64,000 nt of DNA, from positions 18,508 to 82,507 of the forward strand of contig JAJEEG010000003.1 in the NCBI GenBank assembly GCA_022821085.1, given 5' to 3'. This stretch comes from Candidatus Latescibacterota bacterium (GTDB lineage: Bacteria > JAAXHH01). The stretch's first letter is position 1. Each line of letters opens with the position of its first letter. The position numbers and the translations under genes were made by a program. This document shows positions 45,631-54,962 of the stretch, piece by piece. The notes beneath the pieces are model-generated. The model worked only from the letters and a program-made list of their open reading frames with translations. It had not been told where the DNA came from and did no database searches.

Positions 45631-46983
45631 ATGCCCGATGAGGTGCTGCACAGCAGGCTCGGATCCCTCGTGGACGGCTATGGCCCGGCGACCCCGGAAG
45701 CGCTGGCCTCCCATGCCGTGGAAGGCGTCGTGCCCTCGGCCGTCGTAGCCCCGGGGAGCGTGGAATCGCTCGCGGCCACCGTGCAGATGGCCTCCGAACT
45801 GGGTTACGCCGTCATTCCGCGGGGCGGCGGCACCAGGATGGACTTCGGCCTTCCGCCATCCCGCGCGGATATCGTGGTGTCCCTGGAACGCCTGAACCGG
45901 ATCGTCGCGCACGAGCCCGCGGACCAGACGGCCACGGTGGAAGCCGGCATCACCATGGCCGGACTGCAGGCCGGGCTGGGGAAACGAGGCCAGTATCTGC
46001 CGCTGGACCCGCCCCACGGCGACGCGGGGACCCTGGGCGGCGTGCTCGCCACTAACGCCTCGGGCGTGCTCCGGACTTCTTTCGGCACGGCCCGGGACCT
46101 GGTCATCGGCGCCCGGGTGGTCCAGGCGGACGGCACCGTCGTCCGGTCCGGGGGGCAGGTCGTCAAGAACGTGGCGGGTTACGACCTGAACAAGATGTAC
46201 ATCGGTTCCCTCGGCACGCTCGGCATCCTGGCGGAAGTGAACCTGAAGCTGCAGCCCCTGCCGGCCGCGGGAAGGCTGCTCATCGGGACCATGGCGGGGA
46301 TCGGGGAGGCGGCCGAATGCGCCTTCCGGATCATGGATTCGGAGGTCATGCCCTCCTTCCTGGAAGTGGCCAGTCCCGCAACCCGCGCTCTCCTCACCGG
46401 GGAGGCCGATCACGACTTCGCGGTCGTCGCGGGCATGATCGGTACGGATGAGACGGTGGACTGGCAGGCCGGGGAATGCGAGCGGCTGTTCCGGGATTCG
46501 GGAACGGACGCCGTCATCCACGTGGACGGAGACGGATACGACCGGGTGCTGGAAGCGCTGCGGGCTTATCCGGGAGGCGGCCTCCTGCCGCCGGGCATGG
46601 GCCCTGGCGTGACCTGCCGGGCCGGCGTCACGCCAGACGGAGTGGAAGCGCTCTTCCGCCTGGCGAACGAAGGCTGCCGGCGCCTGTCCATCGGCTGCGG
46701 CCTGCTCTCTCATTTCGCGAGCGGTCACGTGGCCTTCGTCTTCTACCGGGACGGGACGTTCCGGGATTCGGATTACGATGGACTGGCGAGCCTGATCGAG
46801 GACCTGCGGAGCGCTTCGGAAGAACAGGGCGCCTTCGTGGTGGAACACGCCCCCGCGGCCCTGAAGGAACGGGTCGGCGTATGGGGTTCGACCCGCGGGA
46901 ACCGGCACATCATGGAAATGCTCAAAAACCGGTTCGACCCGAAGGGCACGTTGAATCCCGGCCGGTTCGTCGACGGCATCTGA
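45631..46983 (+). CDS. FAD-binding protein, GlcE-like but long
   Basis: 450 residues with an FAD-binding 4 domain (YAVIPRGGGTRMDFG, LGGVLATNASGVLRTSFGT, DLVIGARVVQADGTVVRSGGQVVKNVAGYDLNKMYIGSLGTLG) as in GlcE. GlcE is normally about 350 residues; this one has a longer C-terminal part with a GlcD-type cap and NPGRFVDGI at the end. It follows GlcD by 24 nt. Alternatives are a second independent FAD oxidase. Confidence 0.8.
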   Translation: MPDEVLHSRLGSLVDGYGPATPEALASHAVEGVVPSAVVAPGSVESLAATVQMASELGYAVIPRGGGTRMDFGLPPSRADIVVSLERLNRIVAHEPADQTATVEAGITMAGLQAGLGKRGQYLPLDPPHGDAGTLGGVLATNASGVLRTSFGTARDLVIGARVVQADGTVVRSGGQVVKNVAGYDLNKMYIGSLGTLGILAEVNLKLQPLPAAGRLLIGTMAGIGEAAECAFRIMDSEVMPSFLEVASPATRALLTGEADHDFAVVAGMIGTDETVDWQAGECERLFRDSGTDAVIHVDGDGYDRVLEALRAYPGGGLLPPGMGPGVTCRAGVTPDGVEALFRLANEGCRRLSIGCGLLSHFASGHVAFVFYRDGTFRDSDYDGLASLIEDLRSASEEQGAFVVEHAPAALKERVGVWGSTRGNRHIMEMLKNRFDPKGTLNPGRFVDGI

Positions 46984-46999
46984 CGAGACACGCCGTCGC

Positions 47000-47054
47000 G
47001 GGAAACGCGGCCCCGGGATACGCGACCCCGGGAAACGCGGCCCCGGGACACGAC
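47000..47054 (+). repeat. 15-nt tandem repeat between the GlcE-like and LarA-like genes
   Basis: gggaaacgcggcccc (47000), gggatacgcgacccc (47015), gggaaacgcggcccc (47030) and a partial gggacacgac (47045). It occupies about half of the spacer. Confidence 0.9.
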
Positions 47055-47084
47055 ACCTGTCGGCTGACATAACGGAGGACCCAC

Positions 47085-48344
47085 ATGAAACTGCCCGCAT
47101 TCAGGGAGATACGTCAGCGGTTCGAAGCGCCTTTCGTCGAGGACATCGCCGGAACGGCCGAAGGGGAGGTCTCCCGCATGATCGAGGAGACGGGACTGCG
47201 CGCCGGGTCCACGGTGGCCGTCGCCACCGGCAGCCGGGGAATCGGGAACATCGCGACCATCGTGAAGAGCGTCGTCGCCGCGCTGGCAAAGGCCGGCCTG
47301 AAACCCTTTGTCGTACCGGCCATGGGCAGCCACGGCGGGGCGACATCGGAAGGCCAGCGCCGGGTACTGGAGAACTACGGGATCCACGAGGCGGCGACCG
47401 GGTGTCCCATCCGCTCGGACATCGAGCCGGCGAGTCTCGGCGAGACCGCGGACGGGCTTCCGGTCTACCTGGACCGAAACGCCCTCGGCGCGGACCACAT
47501 CGTGGTGGTCAACCGCGTGAAGCCCCACACGGACTTCAAGGGCTCGGTCGGCAGCGGCCTCATGAAGATGCTGGCCATTGGCCTGGGCAAGCAGAAAGGC
47601 GCCAGCTACTATCACGGCGCGGTCTTCGAATACGGGTTCGAACACATGATCTCGACCGTGTCGCGGCACGTGCTCGAGCACGCGCCCGTGGCCTTCGGGC
47701 TGGCCATCATCGAGAACGCCTACGACCAGACCGCGCACCTCATCGGCGTCCCGGCAGGTGTCCTGCAGGAGGAAGAACGGCGGCTGTTCCAGGAGGCGCA
47801 GCGCCTCATGCCCCGCCTTCCGTCCGACGACATCGACATCCTGATCGTCGACGAGATGGGCAAGAACATCAGCGGGACGGGGATGGACACGAACATCATC
47901 GGCCGGCGCATGCAGAACTTCGAGACCGAGCCCGCGATCCCGCGGATCCTGCGGATCGTCGTCCGCGACCTCACGCCCGAGAGCGAGGGCAACGCGGTGG
48001 GCATCGGGCTGGCCGATTTCACCACCCGCCGCCTGGTGGACAAGATCAATCACCAATACACCTACGTCAATTCCATCACGGGCATGAGTCCGCAGAAATC
48101 CCGCATCCCCGTGTTCCTCGACACGGACCGCGATGTCATCGAGGCCGCCTTCTCAACCATCGGCATGAAACCGCCCGGCGAGGGACGCGCCGTCCGCATC
48201 CGGAACACGCTCTCCCTCGGGCGCGTCGCGGTTTCCGAGGCCCTGTCCGACGAACTGGCCGGCCGGGAGGACATCGAAATCACGGACCGCCGCGGTCCGC
48301 TGGAGTTCGACGATCAGGGTACCCTGGCGGCCCTGCCCGGCTGA
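47085..48344 (+). CDS. LarA-like nickel-pincer racemase family protein (DUF2088)
   Basis: The family racemises or epimerises 2-hydroxy acids with a nickel pincer nucleotide. The 419-residue protein has VAVATGSRGIGN, VPAMGSHGGATSEGQRRVL, VVVNRVKPHTDFKG and MKMLAIGLGKQKGASYYHG, which supply candidate His and Lys for cofactor and catalysis. Spacing differs from Lactobacillus LarA, so another substrate is likely. ggagg lies 6 nt before the ATG. It is in line with two FAD hydroxy-acid oxidases, suggesting racemisation followed by oxidation. larB, larC and larE are not in the window. Confidence 0.8.
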   Translation: MKLPAFREIRQRFEAPFVEDIAGTAEGEVSRMIEETGLRAGSTVAVATGSRGIGNIATIVKSVVAALAKAGLKPFVVPAMGSHGGATSEGQRRVLENYGIHEAATGCPIRSDIEPASLGETADGLPVYLDRNALGADHIVVVNRVKPHTDFKGSVGSGLMKMLAIGLGKQKGASYYHGAVFEYGFEHMISTVSRHVLEHAPVAFGLAIIENAYDQTAHLIGVPAGVLQEEERRLFQEAQRLMPRLPSDDIDILIVDEMGKNISGTGMDTNIIGRRMQNFETEPAIPRILRIVVRDLTPESEGNAVGIGLADFTTRRLVDKINHQYTYVNSITGMSPQKSRIPVFLDTDRDVIEAAFSTIGMKPPGEGRAVRIRNTLSLGRVAVSEALSDELAGREDIEITDRRGPLEFDDQGTLAALPG

Positions 48345-48429
48345 CGCGGCCCTTGCGGGTTGACACCGGTAACCATGGCCAAGCGGCCCTGCCCGGCCGA
48401 CGCGGCGCCCCCTGCCCGCCTGTTTTTTG

Positions 48430-48457
48430 TTGACAAATTTACAATTTTATGTATTTT
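48430..48457 (+). promoter_or_regulatory. Promoter of the sigma factor gene
   Basis: TTGACA (48430-48435), a 16-nt spacer and TATTTT (48452-48457) stand in a marked AT island within GC-rich DNA. The leader to the start codon is about 130 nt. Confidence 0.7.
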
Positions 48458-48596
48458 ACTAAACTTGCCGGTTTTACGGCAGCGTGTGCCGGACCGCCTG
48501 GGCCGCCCGGAACGTACGAACGGGCGGGGGAATCCGGTTAAGTGGGGACGGAAACGGCCCCGATGTCAAACAGATAAACAGGAGTTGTCACAGCAC

Positions 48597-49457
48597 GTGA
48601 GTACTATAACGAAAACCCATTCGGCGGCGACGGAAGACCGGTCTCTCGACCTCTACCTGCAGGAGATCGGCAACGTGCCGCTTCTGATGGCCGAAGAGGA
48701 AACCGAACTGGCCCGGTCGGTCAGGGCCGGCGACCAGAAGGCGCTGGAGAAGCTTACGTCGTCCAATCTCCGGTTCGTGGTCAGCGTGGCCAAGCAGTAC
48801 CAGAACCAGGGCCTTTCCCTGTCCGACCTGATCAACGAAGGCAATATCGGGCTGATCAAGGCGGCCAAGCGGTTCGACGAGACCAAGGGCTTCAAGTTCA
48901 TTTCCTACGCAGTCTGGTGGATCCGGCAGTCCATTCTACAGGCGCTCGCCGAGCAGTCCCGCATCGTGCGGCTTCCCCTGAGCCGGGTCGGCACGCTTCA
49001 CAGGATCGGTCGGCTGTCCAGTGAGTTCGAGCAGGAGTTCGGACGCGAGCCCAGCACCGAGGAGATTGCCGAGGAGCTGGACATGAATCCCGTCGACGTG
49101 AAGGACACGATGCGCATCGCGAGCCGTCACGTTTCGCTGGACGCGCCGCTCAAGGCGGGTGAAGACAACCGGTTGCTGGACCTCATCGAGGACGACGACC
49201 AGGATTCGCCGGACGAGGCGCTCATGGTGGATGCGCTCAAAGATGAGATCTTCAGGGCGCTCGGGTCCCTGACCAAGCGGGAAGCGGCCGTGATCGCGTT
49301 GTATTACGGCATAAACATGGAAAGATCCTATACCCTCGAGGAGATCGGGACGCGGTTCAGTCTCACGAGGGAGCGCGTGCGCCAGATCAAGGAAAAAGCG
49401 CTGCGCAGGCTTCGCCACGTCTCCAGGAGCCAGAAGCTCCGGGCCTATCTGAACTGA
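48597..49457 (+). CDS. RNA polymerase sigma factor, sigma-70 group 1/2, short N-terminus
   Basis: Directs promoter recognition. About 286 residues: region 1.2 ([23 protein letters not shown]), region 2 ([38 protein letters not shown] and [17 protein letters not shown]), region 3 ([18 protein letters not shown]) and region 4 ([28 protein letters not shown]), all near RpoD consensus. Region 1.1 is absent, as in FCB-group primary sigmas. It starts at GTG 48597, 12 nt after aggag, a long gap; the frame is open to 48360 without similarity. Primary or close relative; the TTGACA-type promoters here are its likely targets. Confidence 0.9.
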   Translation: MSTITKTHSAATEDRSLDLYLQEIGNVPLLMAEEETELARSVRAGDQKALEKLTSSNLRFVVSVAKQYQNQGLSLSDLINEGNIGLIKAAKRFDETKGFKFISYAVWWIRQSILQALAEQSRIVRLPLSRVGTLHRIGRLSSEFEQEFGREPSTEEIAEELDMNPVDVKDTMRIASRHVSLDAPLKAGEDNRLLDLIEDDDQDSPDEALMVDALKDEIFRALGSLTKREAAVIALYYGINMERSYTLEEIGTRFSLTRERVRQIKEKALRRLRHVSRSQKLRAYLN

Positions 49458-49556
49458 TCGATCCCCATCTCCGGCGCGGCGGGATCCACCCCGGACACCC
49501 CGCCGCATATCCGCCCGCGGCAGCGACATACCCGCCGCCGGGACGCGGAGAACGGC

Positions 49557-50501
49557 ATGTTGCGACGCAAGTTCGTCTCATTCGTACATCTGCCGGCCAA
49601 CGCCCGGGACGAAGCCCGGGAGTACGGCTTCTTTCCGGTCCTGGCCGGCCTCGCCGTCCTGATGCTGCTGATGCTGGCCGGATGGCATATCGGTGCGTCC
49701 TACCTGACGACCCTGCTGCACGACGGCGCCCTGACGGAACGGGAGCGGGAGAACAACCGGTTGCGGGAGCAGTTGAGCGCCCTGCATGCGTTGGACGGTA
49801 CGATCGAATCGCGGATTGAGAATCTGTCGGAACGGGCGGCGGATATCGACAAGATCGTCCGCGGTCCCGACGCGCCCGGTCCGCTCGGTCCGCTTGGTTC
49901 GCTTGGTCCGCATGGACCGGCTGCCGGCGCCGACGATTCCCCGCCGGCCCAGGCATCCATCGAGTGGACCGAATCGCCCGCCGCGGCCATCGGCAGGATC
50001 GGCGGCCGAATCGACCAGTTACTGGACGAAACCCGCGGAGAGCTGGCCAGCCTGCGGTCCGTCGAAGCGGCATCCAGGAACGACGAAGCCTACTGGCGCG
50101 GCATCCCCATCATCTCACCCGTGCAAGGTCCGGTTTCGAGACCTTTCGGTACGTCGAGGAACCTGCTGAGCGACGAGGTGCGGGTACACGGCGGGTTGGA
50201 CATCGCCGCGAACAAGGACGAGCCGGTGCGGGCCACTGCATACGGCGTGGTGTCGCGGACCGGCGTGAACGCGAGCCTCGGCAGGTACGTGGACATCAAC
50301 CATCAGAACGGGTACGTCACGCGTTACGGCCACCTCTCCCAGGTACTCGTCCAAAGGCGGCAACGGGTGGAACGTGGTGAGATCATCGGACTGGTCGGAA
50401 TGACCGGAAAGACCAGCGGCTACCACATACATTACGAGGTCCACCACGAAGGCCGCATCCTCGATCCGTCGACCTGGTTCTTCCCGGAAAGGGGCCTGTG
50501 A
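49557..50501 (+). CDS. M23 family metallopeptidase, membrane-anchored
   Basis: Peptidoglycan endopeptidase family. 314 residues: cytoplasmic start, one transmembrane helix (about 27-45, VLAGLAVLMLLMLAGWHIG), coiled coil (55-105), a Gly-Pro-Leu low-complexity linker from 9-nt repeats, then the LytM domain from about 190 with RPFGTSRN, zinc ligands in VHGGLDIAA (His, Asp) and YHIHYEV (HxH). All zinc-binding residues are present, so it may be active. It follows the sigma factor gene; a second M23 gene is next. Confidence 0.88.
   Translation: MLRRKFVSFVHLPANARDEAREYGFFPVLAGLAVLMLLMLAGWHIGASYLTTLLHDGALTERERENNRLREQLSALHALDGTIESRIENLSERAADIDKIVRGPDAPGPLGPLGSLGPHGPAAGADDSPPAQASIEWTESPAAAIGRIGGRIDQLLDETRGELASLRSVEAASRNDEAYWRGIPIISPVQGPVSRPFGTSRNLLSDEVRVHGGLDIAANKDEPVRATAYGVVSRTGVNASLGRYVDINHQNGYVTRYGHLSQVLVQRRQRVERGEIIGLVGMTGKTSGYHIHYEVHHEGRILDPSTWFFPERGL
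49878..49913 (+). repeat. 9-nt in-frame repeat in the first M23 gene
   Basis: ggtccgctc (49878), ggtccgctt (49887), ggttcgctt (49896) and ggtccgcat (49905) encode GPL GPL GSL GPH in the linker between coiled coil and peptidase domain. Confidence 0.88.
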
Positions 50502-50538
50502 GCCGGCGTCCGGATGACGGAAAAACCTCAAAAAAAGT

Positions 50539-50567
50539 TTGACACGCGGCGCGGTACGCTACATTTT
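50539..50567 (+). promoter_or_regulatory. Promoter of the second M23 gene
   Basis: TTGACA (50539-50544), a 17-nt spacer and CATTTT (50562-50567) in the AT-rich spacer between the two M23 genes, about 95 nt before the second start. Confidence 0.55.
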
Positions 50568-50661
50568 ACGTCACATATAGTCGCGATAAGTAGTTTAATC
50601 GCATAGACTAAGATTTGTTTGGCAACTATTTCGCCGGACAATAGTTTCGGGAATTGAAGTT

Positions 50662-51540
50662 TTGATTAAACGCCGAATGCCGACCGGGCTGCTGGTCTTG
50701 CACTTCGGGGATAGAACAGTTCGTATATCCGGACTGCCGATCGCCGTCATGCTGGGCACGCTGGTCATGGTAACGGGTGTCGTGTACGCCGGTGCGCGGT
50801 CATGGCTTGCCGAATACCGACACGGCAGCATGCACGAAGAGATCAGGATCCTGGAGCAGTCCAGCCAGTCGAACAAGGCCAGGCTGGAATCGCTCATCGC
50901 CTCGGAAGAGACCGCCCGGCTCATCGCGGGACTTCCAAGCATCCATCCGGATATCCGCCAGGTGGGTGTGGGTGGACCGGCCCCGTCGCCGGATCCGGGA
51001 TTCGAGCCCGATTCGCCCTATTACCGGGCTACCAGGCTGCATTCCGAGATGGAGACTTCCCGGCGCAGATCGAGTCTTTCGCTCAGGAGCATGGAGGACA
51101 TCGAGCAGCAGATCCGCGAGGTCGACGACCGCTGGCAATTCGTTCCCTCGATTACTCCGGCGACCGGCGTGATTACCAGCCGGTACGGCCTGCGGACCGA
51201 CCCCTTCACCGGTCTCTACACCATGCACCACGGGATAGATATCGCCGCGGCCCCCGGGACCCCGGTCAAGTCACCGGCCGGTGGCGTCGTGGCCAGGACC
51301 GGCGTGGACCCCCGGTACGGCCTGTACCTCGACGTGGACCACCTGAACGGATACAAGACCCGCTTCGGTCATCTTTCCGCCATCCTGGTGAAGAAAGGCG
51401 CGGAACTTAAGCGCGGAGATATCATCGGCCGTGTGGGCATGACCGGGCGAACCACGGGAAACCACCTGCACTACGAGGTCCATAAGGACCACAGGCGCGT
51501 TAATCCCATGCAGTACATCCGGTCGGAGAACGGCTGCTGA
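50662..51540 (+). CDS. M23 family metallopeptidase, second copy
   Basis: 292 residues with the same plan as its neighbour: N-terminal transmembrane helix (about 25-46), coiled coil (50-75 and 125-160), and a LytM domain with SRYGLRTDPFTGLYTMHHGIDIAA (zinc His and Asp) and NHLHYEV (HxH). The start is uncertain: TTG 50662 as drawn, or ATG 50677. It has its own promoter and is closed by a terminator at 51570. The pair probably arose by duplication or serves envelope remodelling at different times. Confidence 0.87.
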   Translation: MIKRRMPTGLLVLHFGDRTVRISGLPIAVMLGTLVMVTGVVYAGARSWLAEYRHGSMHEEIRILEQSSQSNKARLESLIASEETARLIAGLPSIHPDIRQVGVGGPAPSPDPGFEPDSPYYRATRLHSEMETSRRRSSLSLRSMEDIEQQIREVDDRWQFVPSITPATGVITSRYGLRTDPFTGLYTMHHGIDIAAAPGTPVKSPAGGVVARTGVDPRYGLYLDVDHLNGYKTRFGHLSAILVKKGAELKRGDIIGRVGMTGRTTGNHLHYEVHKDHRRVNPMQYIRSENGC

Positions 51541-51569
51541 TCCATTACGACCGTTAAACAGCATCAGAG

Positions 51570-51601
51570 AGGCAGGGGCTTCGTATAATCCCTGCCTTTT
51601 T
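51570..51601 (+). terminator. Rho-independent terminator
   Basis: AGGCAGGG (51570-51577) pairs with CCCTGCCT (51590-51597) over a 12-nt loop and runs into TTTTT. It lies 30 nt after the M23 stop. Confidence 0.85.
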
Positions 51602-51728
51602 CATTTCTGTGCCGCCTGTCCATGCCGCCGCGTCCTCCGGGCGTCTCCCCTGTCTCGTCGGCATTCCAGCCATACCCCGAATACGGCGTGATTACGGCCC
51701 GGACTTCCATCGAGTGAGGGTCCGTTCG

Positions 51729-52454
51729 ATGTTCAGACAGGATTACATCATGAGGACGATCCGCGTTTTCATCGATGCGCTGATCCTGTTGATCCGGGCA
51801 CGCCGCGACCAGGACTATCACCGGGCGCGTTCGATCATTGCCCAGACCTGGGAGGACATCTTCGGCCTGTCGACGGCGTCCGTCATGGCGCTGTCGGAAC
51901 GCACCCTGCTCTCCATGTTGATGAAACGGAGCGGCGGAGCCGTGGACACCGCCCTCATGGCCGCGCGCCTGTTCAAGGAGGACGGCACGCTGGCCGTGGC
52001 CGACGGGCAGGAGGAGGACGGCCGCCGCCTGTACCTGAAGGCCCTCCACTGCTACCTGGAAATCGCCGTGGAGCCGTCCATCGGCACGGAGGACTTTCGC
52101 TGGATCAGCGAAGACATCAGTACCACCGGTCTCGTTACGGATCCCCACGAAGCGATCGGCGAGCTGCTCGATCTTCTCGGGAACGAGCAACTGCCCGTGT
52201 CGACTTCGATGCTGCTGTTTGCCTACTACGAAAGGTACGGCCGGTACGCCCGCGCCGAGGACGTCCTGTTTCACGCCATGGACGATCACCCGGCCGAGTC
52301 CGAATTCGCCCGGCTTGGAATGGCGTTCTACGAACGGCTCGAATCCGCGGAGGACGACCGCCTGGAACGGGGCGGACTGCCCCGCGACGAAGTGCGCGAA
52401 GGAAGGGCACAGCTGAGCCGTCGGATACGCCGCGCAGGGCATGTTTTTGATTGA
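51729..52454 (+). CDS. DUF6483-like conserved protein
   Basis: 241 residues beginning MFRQDYIMRTIRVFIDALILL, which resembles the start of DUF6483 proteins; the rest is helical and TPR-like (LALHCYLEIA-type repeats, SMLLFAYYERYGRYARAEDVLFHAM). No catalytic motif is apparent. ATG 51729 is preferred because the preceding frame is poor. Function unknown. It is followed by miaB 63 nt later. Confidence 0.6.
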   Translation: MFRQDYIMRTIRVFIDALILLIRARRDQDYHRARSIIAQTWEDIFGLSTASVMALSERTLLSMLMKRSGGAVDTALMAARLFKEDGTLAVADGQEEDGRRLYLKALHCYLEIAVEPSIGTEDFRWISEDISTTGLVTDPHEAIGELLDLLGNEQLPVSTSMLLFAYYERYGRYARAEDVLFHAMDDHPAESEFARLGMAFYERLESAEDDRLERGGLPRDEVREGRAQLSRRIRRAGHVFD

Positions 52455-52517
52455 CGGTATCATGCCGGACTTATAGATTAGCGGAATCTAAAAAAGCGCG
52501 AAAGTACACGGGGATTC

Positions 52518-53942
52518 ATGGTGGCGGTCAGCCTAGTCAGCTTGGACAGCATGGACAGCACGGAAAGCACGGAACGCACGGCCAACGCAGTTCTCGAGCC
52601 GCCCGCGGCGTCCGCCGCGACACAGGCGCGGTCCCTGTACGTGGAGACCTACGGCTGCCAGATGAACAAGGCGGATTCCGAGCTGATCGTGGGGCTGCTC
52701 GCCCGCGAGGGCTATCGGGTCACCGACCGGGTCGACCGGGCGGACGTGATCCTGGTGAATACCTGCGCCATCCGCGAGAACGCGGAGCAGCGGGTACTCG
52801 GGCGCATGTCCGAACTGAACCGGTTCAAGACGGCCAACCCCGACCTGATCCTGGGACTCTGCGGGTGCATGTCCCAGCACCTCGGCGACCGGATCATCGA
52901 GCGCGCGCCGTACATCGACCTGGTCGCGGGTCCCGACAGCTACCGGCGCCTGCCGGACATGCTCCGCGCGCTGGACGCGGGAAGCGAACCGGCCCTGAGC
53001 CTGACCTGGGACCGGGCGGAACACTATCTCGACATCGACCCCGTCCGGGAAGCCGGCGTAAACGGCTGGGTCACGATCATGCGCGGCTGCGACAAGATGT
53101 GCTCCTTCTGCATCGTGCCCTTCGTGCGCGGCCGGGAGCGCAGCACGCCCCACGGCGAAGTGGTCCGCCAGGTCGAGCGACTCGCGGCGGAAGGCTACCG
53201 GGAAGTGACCCTGCTCGGGCAGACGGTGAATAAGTACCGGGACGGCGAGGTGGATTTCGCGGACCTGCTTTCCAGGACGGCGGAAGTCGACGGCATCGAG
53301 CGCATCCGGTTCACGTCGCCCCACCCGGCGCATTTTCCGGACCGGTTGATCGAGGCCATGGCGGCTTCCCCGAAGATCTGTCCCCACACGCACCTTCCGC
53401 TGCAGTCCGGCGCGCCTGAGACCCTGTCCCGCATGCGCAGGGACTATACCCCGGAAGTGTTTCTCGACGTCGTCCGGCGGCTCCGGGAGCGCATTCCCGG
53501 GATCGCTTTGACGACGGATATCATCGTGGGCTTCTGCGGGGAGACCGAGGAAGAGTTCGAGGCGACCCGCGAGATGATGCGGACCGTGCGGTTCGACAGC
53601 GCCTTCATGTTCAAGTATTCGCCCAGGCCCGGGACCGCTTCCCACAAACGCCTGGCCGACGACGTGCCGGAAGAAGTGAAGGGCCGGCGCCTGACGGACG
53701 TCATCGAGATGCAGAAGTCGATTTCCGAGACCCGGAACCGCGCGTACCGGGGAAAGACCGTAAACGTGCTCGTCGAGGGCCGGTCCAGGCGGGACGCCGA
53801 CAAGCTCTTCGGCAAGACGGACGCCTTCAAGACGGTCGTTTTCCCGGAGCGGGAGGGCATCGAAACCAACATGATCGTGCCCGTGCGCGTGAGCGGTTCA
53901 ACGCCATTTACGCTGTTCGGAGACGTCGTGGCGACGGCGTAG
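52518..53942 (+). CDS. miaB: tRNA-2-methylthio-N6-dimethylallyladenosine synthase
   Basis: Radical-SAM methylthiotransferase acting on i6A37 of tRNA. The UPF0004 domain has YVETYGCQMNKADSE, VNTCAIRENA and LCGCMSQ (three cluster Cys); the radical SAM domain has MRGCDKMCSFCIVPFVRGRERS (C-x3-C-x2-C); a C-terminal TRAM domain closes it. Length of 474 includes about 35 extra N-terminal residues from 9-nt repeats (SLDSMDSTESTERT); TTG/ATG alternatives further in are possible. ATG 52518 has no strong RBS. Confidence 0.93.
   Translation: MVAVSLVSLDSMDSTESTERTANAVLEPPAASAATQARSLYVETYGCQMNKADSELIVGLLAREGYRVTDRVDRADVILVNTCAIRENAEQRVLGRMSELNRFKTANPDLILGLCGCMSQHLGDRIIERAPYIDLVAGPDSYRRLPDMLRALDAGSEPALSLTWDRAEHYLDIDPVREAGVNGWVTIMRGCDKMCSFCIVPFVRGRERSTPHGEVVRQVERLAAEGYREVTLLGQTVNKYRDGEVDFADLLSRTAEVDGIERIRFTSPHPAHFPDRLIEAMAASPKICPHTHLPLQSGAPETLSRMRRDYTPEVFLDVVRRLRERIPGIALTTDIIVGFCGETEEEFEATREMMRTVRFDSAFMFKYSPRPGTASHKRLADDVPEEVKGRRLTDVIEMQKSISETRNRAYRGKTVNVLVEGRSRRDADKLFGKTDAFKTVVFPEREGIETNMIVPVRVSGSTPFTLFGDVVATA
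52539..52574 (+). repeat. 9-nt in-frame repeat at the miaB N-terminus
   Basis: agcttggac (52539), agcatggac (52548), agcacggaa (52557), agcacggaa (52566), followed by cgcacg. It encodes Ser-rich residues outside the conserved MiaB fold. Confidence 0.85.
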
Positions 53943-54044
53943 CCCGGCTGGGTGAGCGCGCCGGCGACGCTTCCCCGGATTCCTGGCAATGCCCGGATTC
54001 CTGGCGCCGGCCGGCAGCAGATACGCACAGGGAGAGGCATTGAA

Positions 54045-54857
<813 letters not shown>

Positions 54858-54962
54858 GCACGGCCGGCTTTGCTGGTCAATGACGGCCGGCACCGGCCAA
54901 TAGGCGGCCGTTGACCGCATGGACGGCCTATTGCGGGCGGCCGGGCAAAACCTGGAGGCTTA

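Noticed and set aside
52451-52477. Promoter before miaB (TTGACG and TATAGA)
   Set aside because: Spacing is only 15 nt and the -35 overlaps the stop codon of the preceding gene; too weak to list.
54898-54933. Terminator between the SOD and dehydrogenase genes
   Set aside because: CAATAGGC and GCCTATTG form an 8-bp stem, but the loop is 20 nt and no T-run follows.
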